Shown piece after piece: positions 57,498 through 64,000 of a stretch of DNA of 64,000 nt. Position numbers and translations under genes: made by a program. Origin of the DNA: Bosea sp. 29B (lineage in GTDB: Bacteria > Pseudomonadota > Alphaproteobacteria > Rhizobiales > Beijerinckiaceae); NCBI RefSeq assembly GCF_902506165.1, contig NZ_LR733817.1:4617625-4681624 (forward strand), written 5' to 3'. The notes under the pieces are model-generated. The model was not told where the DNA came from. It searched no databases and saw only the letters and a list, made by a program, of their open reading frames with translations. Each line of letters opens with the position of its first letter. Within the stretch, counting starts at the first letter, position 1.

Positions 57498-58838
57498 ATG
57501 ACCGCGCATGCACTTGCCGCCGAAAGCCGCTGCGACAACGCTCCCGACGCGTTCTGGATGCCGTTCACTCCCATGCGCGCCTTCCGGCAGGCGCCGCTCC
57601 TGTTCGAGCGGGCTGAGGGCATGCACTACATCGCCCCGGACGGGCGGCGCGTGCTCGACGGCATGGCTGGGCTCTGGTGCGTCAATGCCGGACACGGCCA
57701 GGCCAGGATCACCGAGGCGATCCGCGCCGCCGCCGGCCGGCTCGATTTCGTCTCCTCCTTCAAGATGAGTCATCCCGATGCACAGGCCTATGCGGCCCGG
57801 CTCTGCGACTTCGCGCCTGAAGGGATCGAGCATGTCTTCTTCGTCAATTCCGGCTCGGAGGCGGTCGACACCGCCCTGAAGATCGCCCGGGCCTACCATC
57901 AGGCGCGCGGCCAAGCCGGGCGGACCAAGCTGATCGGCCGGGCCAAGGGCTATCACGGCATGGGCTGGGGCGGGCTCTCGGTCTCCGGCATCGGCCGGCA
58001 CAAGGCTGCCTTCGGGCCGCTGTTGCCCGATGTCGCGCATCTGCCGCTGCCCTATGACCGCGCGACGATGGCCTTCTCGCGCGGCCGGCCGGAGGGCGGG
58101 CTCGCCGCGGCCGAGGCGCTGGAGACCCTGCTGCAGATCCACGATCCCCAGACGGTCGCGGCTGTCATCGTCGAGCCGGTGACCGGCTCGGGCGGGGTCT
58201 ATCCGCCGCCGAAGGGCTATCTCGAACGCCTGCGCGCGATCTGCGACAAGCACGGCATCCTGCTGATCTTCGACGAGGTCATCACCGGCTTCGGCCGGCT
58301 GGGCAGCCCCTTCGCGGCGCAGGCCTATGGCGTCAGGCCGGATCTGATGAGCTGCGCCAAGGGCATGACCAATGGCGCGGTGCCGATGGGCGGCGTCCTC
58401 GTCGCCGGCCATGTCTACGAGGCCTTCATGGCCGGCCCGCCCGAGGCGATCGAGCTCCTCCACGGCTATACCTATTCGGCCCACCCGCTCGCCTGCGCTG
58501 CCGGCATGGCGACGCTCGACGTCTTCGCCGAGCAGGACATCCTTGGGCAGCTCGCCAAGGTGCTGCCGCTCTGGGAGGAGCGGGCGCACCGGCTGAAGGG
58601 CGCGGCCCATGTCGTCGACATCCGCACCGCCGGCCTGCTCTGCGCGATCGATCTCGCGCCGCGTCCGGGCGCCGATGGCGCCAGGGGCGGGGAGGCGAAC
58701 AGTCTTTGCCTCGATGCCGGCGTGCTGATCCGCAATGCCGGCGACACGCTGGTGCTGTCGCCACCGCTGGTGATCGTGCCCGCCGAAATCGAGGAGATCT
58801 TCACCACGATCGAGCAGGCGCTGGGTCGGATCGACTAG
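57498..58838 (+). CDS. Class III omega-aminotransferase (beta-alanine/omega-amino acid-pyruvate type)
   Basis: 446 aa PLP enzyme. VNSGSEAVDTALKIAR (about 116-131), IVEPVTGSGGVYPPPKGY (about 224-241), DEVITGFGRLG (about 258-268) with the PLP Asp, and the Schiff-base Lys in SCAKGMTNGAVPMG (about 291-304). N-terminal DAFWMPFTPMRAF is the signature of omega-amino acid-pyruvate transaminases. It may deaminate the amine released by the amide-hydrolysing enzymes nearby. Confidence 0.93.
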   Translation: MTAHALAAESRCDNAPDAFWMPFTPMRAFRQAPLLFERAEGMHYIAPDGRRVLDGMAGLWCVNAGHGQARITEAIRAAAGRLDFVSSFKMSHPDAQAYAARLCDFAPEGIEHVFFVNSGSEAVDTALKIARAYHQARGQAGRTKLIGRAKGYHGMGWGGLSVSGIGRHKAAFGPLLPDVAHLPLPYDRATMAFSRGRPEGGLAAAEALETLLQIHDPQTVAAVIVEPVTGSGGVYPPPKGYLERLRAICDKHGILLIFDEVITGFGRLGSPFAAQAYGVRPDLMSCAKGMTNGAVPMGGVLVAGHVYEAFMAGPPEAIELLHGYTYSAHPLACAAGMATLDVFAEQDILGQLAKVLPLWEERAHRLKGAAHVVDIRTAGLLCAIDLAPRPGADGARGGEANSLCLDAGVLIRNAGDTLVLSPPLVIVPAEIEEIFTTIEQALGRID

Positions 58839-58839
58839 C

Positions 58840-59238
58840 TCAGCTGGTGCTGGTCAGCGAAAAGCCCTCGTCGAGCCAGCCGGTTACGCCGCCGATCAGC
58901 AGCTTGACCGGCAGGCCGAGACGCGAGAGGCGGACAGCGGCGCGGTTGGCGCCGTTGCAATGCGGGCCGGCGCAATAGACTACGAAGGTCTTGCCCTCCG
59001 GCTGCTCGGTCATCCTTGAGGCAGTCATCTTGCCATGCGGGATATTGATCGCGCCGTCGATATGCCCCTCGGCATAGAGCGCGGGCGAGCGCACGTCGAC
59101 GAGGACGAAGTCGCGGTCATTCGCCTTCAGCGCCTCATGCGTGTCCCAGCAATCGGTCTCGAAGGTCAGCATCGCTTCGAAATGAGCGCGGGCGATATGG
59201 GAGGGAGCGGCGGGGATTTCAGTGACTGCGGTGGCCAT
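58840..59238 (-). CDS. Rhodanese-like sulfurtransferase domain protein
   Basis: 132 aa single rhodanese domain. The N-terminal half has VLVDVRSPALYAEGHIDGAINIPH (partly quoted) and the active-site loop is VYCAGPHCNGA with the catalytic Cys first. ATG 59238 follows a GGAGG ribosome site by 6 bases. It is divergent from the FtrA-like regulator, a common pairing. Confidence 0.9.
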   Translation of the reverse strand: MATAVTEIPAAPSHIARAHFEAMLTFETDCWDTHEALKANDRDFVLVDVRSPALYAEGHIDGAINIPHGKMTASRMTEQPEGKTFVVYCAGPHCNGANRAAVRLSRLGLPVKLLIGGVTGWLDEGFSLTSTS

Positions 59239-59353
59239 GGCGGTCCTCCAGGGGTTTGTGATGGCCATAGGGGTAGCGGCCGGCGCTGATTTCAGGCAGT
59301 AGCGGAAATGACAATGTCTGGCAGGTTTTCGCCAAATGCATGCTGATGCTGGA

Positions 59354-60313
59354 ATGGACCATTTCGCGGCGCCGCACGAGGTCGTCGCCATCGCCTATGA
59401 TGGGTTGTGCACCTTCGAGTTCGGCATCGTCGTCGAGGCCTTCGCCCTGCCGCGGCCGGAGTTCGACTTCCCGTGGTATCGCTTCCGCGTCGCGGCCGCG
59501 GAGCGGCCTATACGGGCGATGGGCGGCTTTTCGCTGCAGGTCGATGCCGGACTGGAGATTCTCATCGAAGCGCAGACCATCGTCATCCCCGGCTGGCGCA
59601 ATCGCGACGAGGCTCCGCCTCCTGCGCTGGTCGAGGCGCTGCAAGCGGCGCATCGGCGCGGGGCGCGGTTGCTCTCGATCTGCTCGGGCGCCTTCGTGCT
59701 GGCGGCAGCCGGCCTGCTTGATGGCAGGCGGGCGACGACGCATTGGCGGCACGCACCGCATCTCGCCGATGCCTGCCCGGGCGCGACGCTGGTCGACGAC
59801 GTGCTTTATGTCGAGGATGGGGGCGTCGTCACCTCGGCCGGCAGCAGTGCCGGCATCGACGCGTGCCTGCATTTGATCCGCGCCGATCACGGCGCGAAGA
59901 CCGCCAATATCGTTGCGCGCCGGCTGGTGATGCCGCCACATCGCGACGGCGGCCAGGCGCAATATGTCGAAGCGCCGATCCAGGCGCGGCCCGGCCGCTC
60001 GATCGCGGCCGTGCTGGACTGGGCGCGCGAGCGCCTGGCTGAGCCCTTGGAGATCGGCGCGATGGCGCGCCATGCCGGTCTCAGCGAACGCACCTTCCTG
60101 CGCCGCTTCCGCGACGGCACCGGAGTGACGCCGCTGAAATGGCTCAGGCGCGAGCGTATCGGCCGGGCGATGAAGCTGCTAGAAGAGAGCGACATGGCGC
60201 TCGCCGATATCGGCGCTGCCTGCGGCTTCGCTTCGCCAGAGAGCTTCCGCAAGGCCTTCTTCGAGATCGCCCGGACCTCGCCGGCCGCCTACCGCAACCG
60301 CTTCAGGCGGTAG
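59354..60313 (+). CDS. ftrA: GlxA-type AraC regulator (FtrA-like): DJ-1/PfpI domain plus AraC HTH
   Basis: 319 aa. The N-terminal DJ-1/PfpI (class I glutamine amidotransferase-like) domain has the nucleophile-elbow LLSICSGAFVLAAAGLLDG (about 105-123, Cys), and the C-terminal AraC region (about 220-318) has two HTHs, AMARHAGLSERTFLRRFRDG and IGAACGFASPESFRKAF. FtrA proteins activate an adjacent rhodanese gene, present here. ATG 59354 is chosen; ATG 59336 is possible. Confidence 0.9.
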   Translation: MDHFAAPHEVVAIAYDGLCTFEFGIVVEAFALPRPEFDFPWYRFRVAAAERPIRAMGGFSLQVDAGLEILIEAQTIVIPGWRNRDEAPPPALVEALQAAHRRGARLLSICSGAFVLAAAGLLDGRRATTHWRHAPHLADACPGATLVDDVLYVEDGGVVTSAGSSAGIDACLHLIRADHGAKTANIVARRLVMPPHRDGGQAQYVEAPIQARPGRSIAAVLDWARERLAEPLEIGAMARHAGLSERTFLRRFRDGTGVTPLKWLRRERIGRAMKLLEESDMALADIGAACGFASPESFRKAFFEIARTSPAAYRNRFRR

Positions 60314-60332
60314 GCGCCGGCCCGGACGATCC

Positions 60333-61577
60333 TCAGGCCCATTCGCCTTTGCGGAACACCGCGACGCGGCTGCCGTCGGGCTTGATGCCGTCGATGTCGA
60401 CCTCGCCCGAGCCGATCATCCAGTCGATATGGATCAGGCTCTTGTTGCCGCCCTGCGCTGCGATCTGCTCCGGCGTCAGCTTGGTGCCGTCGATGAAGCA
60501 TTTCGAATAGCACTGGCCGAGCGCGATGTGGCAGGAGGCGTTCTCGTCGAAGAGCGTGTTGTAGAACAGGATGCCGCTCCGCGAGATCGGTGAGGAGTGC
60601 GGTACCAGCGCGACCTCGCCGAGCCGGCGCGCGCCCGCGTCGGTGTCGAGCACCTTGTTCAGCACCTCTTCGCCGCGGCTCGCCTTGGCCTCGACGATCC
60701 GGCCTTCCTCGAAGCGCACCTGGATATTGTCGATCAGCGTGCCCTGATAGGAGAGCGGCTTGGTCGAGGAGACATGGCCGTCGACGCGGCGGGCATGCGG
60801 GGTGGTGAAGACCTCCTCGGTCGGGATGTTGGCGTTGCAGGTGACGCCGTTCTTCGCGGTGGAGGCGCCGCCTTCCCATTCATGCCCGTCGGCGAGGCCG
60901 ATGGTGAGGTTCGTGCCCGGCCCGGTGAAATGCAGCGCCGAAAAGCGCTGGCCGTTCAGCCATTTCGTGCGCTGCGCCAGTGCGGCGTTATGCTCTGCCC
61001 AGGCCGCGATCGGATCGTCGCGGTCGACCCGCGATGCCGCGAAGATCGCCTCGGCGAGACGGGCGACTGCGACTTCCTCCGCATCACTGGGGAACACCTG
61101 CTGAGCCCAAGCCGCGCCGGGATAGGAGACGATGTTCCAGTTGATGTCGAAATTGGCGATCTTCTCCAGCGCCGGCTGGTAGGCGATCGAGTTCGCCTTG
61201 TTGGCGCGCGCGACCCTGGCCGGGTCCTGCTCGGCGAGCAGCATCGGATTGTCGCCGACGATGGCGAGGCGTGCGGTGTTGGCGGCGAAGGCCTTGCCGA
61301 CGCCCTCATAGAGCCAGGTCGGGGCGCGGTCGAAGCTGACATCCTGGCCGAAGCGATAGCGCGCCAGGGTCAGCGCCTCGTCGGAAAGGATCGGCGTGAC
61401 CAGGCCGGCGCCGGCCTTGTAGGCGTGCTCGGCGATGCGCCGGACCAGCGGCAGTGCCGCGACCGGGGCGGTCAGGAACAGGTCCTGACCGGGCTGCAGG
61501 TTGAGGCCAACCTTGATCGCGACCTGCGCCAGCTTGTCGAGCTTGTTGGCGTCGATGCCGGAGACGTGCTTGTTCAT
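60333..61577 (-). CDS. M29-family aminopeptidase
   Basis: 414 aa. The metal ligands of thermophilic aminopeptidase-type M29 enzymes are visible: Glu in IPTEEVFTTP (about 251-260), Glu in RRLGEVALVP (about 316), His in ASCHIALGQCYS (about 345) and His/Asp in IHIDWMIGSGEVDIDG (about 376-391). Cytoplasmic, no leader. It removes N-terminal residues from peptides, in line with the peptide-uptake theme. Convergent with ftrA. Confidence 0.92.
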   Translation of the reverse strand: MNKHVSGIDANKLDKLAQVAIKVGLNLQPGQDLFLTAPVAALPLVRRIAEHAYKAGAGLVTPILSDEALTLARYRFGQDVSFDRAPTWLYEGVGKAFAANTARLAIVGDNPMLLAEQDPARVARANKANSIAYQPALEKIANFDINWNIVSYPGAAWAQQVFPSDAEEVAVARLAEAIFAASRVDRDDPIAAWAEHNAALAQRTKWLNGQRFSALHFTGPGTNLTIGLADGHEWEGGASTAKNGVTCNANIPTEEVFTTPHARRVDGHVSSTKPLSYQGTLIDNIQVRFEEGRIVEAKASRGEEVLNKVLDTDAGARRLGEVALVPHSSPISRSGILFYNTLFDENASCHIALGQCYSKCFIDGTKLTPEQIAAQGGNKSLIHIDWMIGSGEVDIDGIKPDGSRVAVFRKGEWA

Positions 61578-61665
61578 GAGGGCCTCGTCGAACTGATTTG
61601 CGAGGCCGCATTGCTGGCCGAAATCCTGCCCGGGTCAACCGCTCCCGAGCAGAGGGCGCATTCGT

Positions 61666-62370
61666 TCAGCGCCGGTCGGGCCGTGTGCGCCTTGCCTTGG
61701 AGCGGTCGCCGCGCCAATCGGCCACCGACATGGTCGGCAGGTCGAAATAGTCGCGCGTCGTGGCGTAGCCATGCCCGCCCATGCGGCCGATCGCATCGAG
61801 CGCGACCGGGTCGACATAGTGCTTCACCTGATCGACCGTGTCGGCGCGGAAATGCGCGTAGACGACCTCGCCCAGGATGATCTCGCGCGAATTCCCGATG
61901 CCGAGCGTGGTGTGGTGGCGGCATTCGAAGGCGGCCGGTGCCTGGCCGATCCAGGGGCAGGGCACCTTGACGCCGGGCATGGCGGAAAGGCCGGCCTCGG
62001 CGAGCTCGTCCGTGCCCGGCTCGAACGGCACGGCGCAGGCGTTCATGCCGTCGAGCAGCGCGTCGGAGACGATGTTGACGGTGAAGGCCAGCGTCTCGCG
62101 GACATTGCGGCCGGTGTCCTTCTGCCCGCCGGTCTGGCGGTACTCGACGCCGAGCGCCAGGATCGCCGGATCAGCCGAGAGGCAGTTGAAGAACGAGAAG
62201 GGAGCGGCGTTGACGACGCCATTGGCGTCGATCGTGGTCACCAGCGCGATCGGCCGTGGCACCACCGCGCCGATCAGGAGCTTGTAGCGCTCGCGCGGGG
62301 TCAGAGCAGCGAAGTCGAAGGTGACGATCTCGGCGGAGGCCGGCCGGTCCTGCGTCAGCGTCTGGGTCAC
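61666..62370 (-). CDS. Flavin reductase-like FMN-binding protein (DIM6/NTAB family)
   Basis: 234 aa split-barrel flavoprotein. GAVVPRPIALVTTIDANGVVNAAPFSFFN (partly quoted, about 34-62) binds FMN, and ILGEVVYAHFRAD (about 165-177) is conserved. It would reduce flavin for an oxygenase or act alone. Its start overlaps the GntR stop by 4 bases, so the pair is one operon. Confidence 0.9.
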   Translation of the reverse strand: MTQTLTQDRPASAEIVTFDFAALTPRERYKLLIGAVVPRPIALVTTIDANGVVNAAPFSFFNCLSADPAILALGVEYRQTGGQKDTGRNVRETLAFTVNIVSDALLDGMNACAVPFEPGTDELAEAGLSAMPGVKVPCPWIGQAPAAFECRHHTTLGIGNSREIILGEVVYAHFRADTVDQVKHYVDPVALDAIGRMGGHGYATTRDYFDLPTMSVADWRGDRSKARRTRPDRR

Positions 62371-63128
62371 GATGGGGTCAATCCTTCACTCAAGGCATAG
62401 GGCGCGAGCACGTCGCGGATGTCGCGTTCGGCGCGCGGGGCCAGCAAGGCGCGCGTGACGACGGACTGCAGGTGGTGGTCCATCAGCGCGGCGGCGCGGG
62501 CGGCATCGCCGGCACGCAGGGCCTCGATCAGCTGGCGATGCTCGGAGACGGCGCATTCGGAGGAGTGCGGGCGGCCATAGATGGCAAGGATCAGCGAGCA
62601 GCGCGACGACGCTTCCTGGACATAGCGCAGCAGCAGCGCATTGCCGGTCATCTCGGCGAGGCGGATGTGAAACTCGCCGGAGAGCCGGATCGATTCCGGA
62701 CCGTCCTGGCCATGGGCCTTTTCCTCGAGCCGGACATGGGCCTCGAGCTCGGCTGCCTGCGCGGCGGTCAAGCGCCCCGCCAGGTTCTCGGCGACGAGCC
62801 GCTCCAGTCCGCGGCGGACATCGAAGACGTCGCGCGCCTCCTCCAGTGTCGGATAGGCGACATTGGCGCCGCGATTGGGCTTGAGCTCGACCAGGCCCTC
62901 GACGGCCAGCCGTCCGAAGGCCTCGCGCACCAGCGTGCGGCTGACGCCGAGCTGCTCGCCGATCGCATCCTCCGGCAGCTTCACGCCCGGCTTCAGCGCC
63001 TGCTCGATGATGGCACGCCGCAACGCCTTGTAGACCGCCTGCGCGCGCGGCACCGGCGCGCCCTTCTCGGGCATCTTGCCGTTGGAGTCTGACTTGTTCG
63101 CAGCGAGCGGGCGGGCAGGGCGCGGCAT
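62367..63128 (-). CDS. GntR-family (FCD) regulator
   Basis: 253 aa. A basic N-terminal tail, winged helix at about residues 30-93 (LPEDAIGEQLGVSRTLVREAFGRL), and an FCD domain with GEFHIRLAEMTGN (about 150-162) and late His residues for metal/ligand. Divergent from the family 5 binding-protein gene across a gap with a strong inverted repeat, so it likely controls that transporter and itself. Confidence 0.92.
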   Translation of the reverse strand: MPRPARPLAANKSDSNGKMPEKGAPVPRAQAVYKALRRAIIEQALKPGVKLPEDAIGEQLGVSRTLVREAFGRLAVEGLVELKPNRGANVAYPTLEEARDVFDVRRGLERLVAENLAGRLTAAQAAELEAHVRLEEKAHGQDGPESIRLSGEFHIRLAEMTGNALLLRYVQEASSRCSLILAIYGRPHSSECAVSEHRQLIEALRAGDAARAAALMDHHLQSVVTRALLAPRAERDIRDVLAPYALSEGLTPS

Positions 63129-63158
63129 GAATCGAGTTTCCGCTTGTCTTCAATAATC

Positions 63159-63187
63159 GCATACAATACGGTTCTTGTATCGTATGC
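63159..63187. promoter_or_regulatory. Nested inverted repeat in the GntR/binding-protein gap
   Basis: GCATAC/GTATGC outer arms (63159-63164 and 63182-63187) enclose ATACAA/TTGTAT (63161-63166 and 63175-63180), 31 bases from the GntR start. A probable FCD-GntR operator region in an otherwise plain 188-base gap. Confidence 0.55.
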
Positions 63188-63316
63188 AAGTTTGATGAAT
63201 TATCGCACACGAGATGGCGCGCAAAGCGCCACGATGGTCACAGAGGCGGCAACGAAACGGCATTCCCCGGTACGCAGCGCGGGCCGGCGGCGAGCAACGA
63301 AAAAGGGGAGAGTTCG

Positions 63317-64000
63317 ATGAAGAAGGCCTGGCTGCTGGCGGCCGTTGCCGCCTTTGCGCTGAACGGCGCGGTCGAAGCGAAGACGCTGAAATGGGGCGCG
63401 TCGCGCGAGATCGCCTCGCTCGACCCCTATTCCTATGGCGAGACCTTCACGCTCGCCGTGCTGAACCATGTCTATGAAGGGCTGGTGCGCTATACCGGCG
63501 ATCTCAAGATAGAGCCGGCGCTGGCGGAATCCTGGGAGACGGTGACGCCGACGACTTGGCGCTTCAAGCTGCGCAAGAACGTCAAGTTCCACAACGGCAA
63601 CCCGTTCACGGCGGACGACGTCATCGCCTCGCTGGCGCGGGTCACCCACGACACCTCGCCGCTCAAGGGCAATCTGCCGGCCTATAAGAGCTCGAAGAAG
63701 ATCGACGACTACACGGTCGAGCTCGAAGTCAATGGCCCCTATCCGCTGCTGCTCAACGACCTCACCAACATCTTCATCTTCGACAAGGAGTGGATGGAGG
63801 CGAACAACTCGCTGCTCCCCACCGATTCCGGCAAGGGCGTGAAGGGCTACGCCACCGACAACGCCAACGGCACCGGCCCGTTCAAGATCGAGAGCCGCCG
63901 CGTCGACGCCAAGACGGTCTTCGCCAGGAACCCGGACTGGTGGGACAAGCCGCAGCACAATATCGACGTGATCGAGTTCACGCCGATCACCTCGTCCTCG
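63317..64000 (+). CDS. ABC solute-binding protein, family 5 (3' end beyond window)
   Basis: The first 228 residues are present. Signal peptide at residues 1-21 (ending AVEA), then KWGASREIASLDPYSYGE, LRKNVKFHNGNPFTADDVIAS (partly quoted, about 92-110) and NGTGPFKIES (about 188), the family 5 pattern. AAGGGGAG lies 6 bases before the ATG. Probably the first gene of another dipeptide/opine-type importer to the right. Confidence 0.92.
   Translation, partial: MKKAWLLAAVAAFALNGAVEAKTLKWGASREIASLDPYSYGETFTLAVLNHVYEGLVRYTGDLKIEPALAESWETVTPTTWRFKLRKNVKFHNGNPFTADDVIASLARVTHDTSPLKGNLPAYKSSKKIDDYTVELEVNGPYPLLLNDLTNIFIFDKEWMEANNSLLPTDSGKGVKGYATDNANGTGPFKIESRRVDAKTVFARNPDWWDKPQHNIDVIEFTPITSSS

Overview
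The window is about two-thirds G+C, densely packed and free of phage, transposase, CRISPR or rRNA sequence. Gene content points to an alphaproteobacterium of the Hyphomicrobiales (Rhizobiales), perhaps Bosea or a relative. The pointers are a bcsN-type cellulose operon, many ABC/TRAP importers with FadR-type GntR regulators, a branched-chain keto acid dehydrogenase cluster beside an Lrp gene, an FtrA-rhodanese pair, and the palindromic intergenic repeats common in that order. The genus is inferred from style, not measured.

Layout. 1-8721 (minus): cellulose synthesis operon bcsN-bcsA-bcsB-bcsZ followed by a TPR gene that runs off the left end. 9037-11540: DsbB- and DedA/YqaA-like membrane proteins, tRNA-Leu(CAA), a DUF3617 protein and a DoxX protein. 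11546-13869 (minus): three genes of oxidative L-fucose-type sugar catabolism (mutarotase, NAD(P) aldose dehydrogenase, lactonase). Divergent from them, 14067-21944 (plus) holds a CUT1 sugar importer without its own ATPase, a DapA-family aldolase/dehydratase, a GntR regulator and a TRAP importer.

21952-29581 (minus): a complete CUT1 importer operon with a UgpC/MalK-like ATPase, a PfkB sugar kinase, a SIS sugar-phosphate isomerase/deglycase and, unusually, an argininosuccinate-lyase-family enzyme; a divergent ROK repressor follows. 31203-34176: an EEP nuclease, then a MarR regulator with a Cys/His-rich tail, an unknown exported protein and an AhpD-like protein. 34343-39234: gamma-glutamyltransferase (GGT), a family 5 solute-binding protein and an amidase.

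39362-45047: branched-chain 2-oxo acid dehydrogenase complex (E1alpha, E1beta, E2, E3) divergent from an Lrp/AsnC regulator. 45054-58838: a peptide-type uptake and amide-metabolism region with a second GGT, Dpp-like ABC genes (fused ATPase), two paralogous binding proteins, an alpha/beta hydrolase, a C45 (acyltransferase-like) peptidase, two GntR regulators (one with apparent tandem winged helices) and an omega-aminotransferase. 58840-64000: rhodanese and FtrA-type regulator, M29 aminopeptidase, flavin reductase, GntR, and the start of another family 5 binding protein.

The most notable structure outside genes is a set of about 95-110 bp intergenic elements that fold as cloverleaves. Two of the four copies sit exactly between the binding-protein gene and the first permease gene of unrelated transporters. 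A second, shorter palindrome family has been taken into coding sequence at the N-terminus of one protein and the C-terminus of another. Several clean inverted repeats lie in regulator-adjacent promoter regions.
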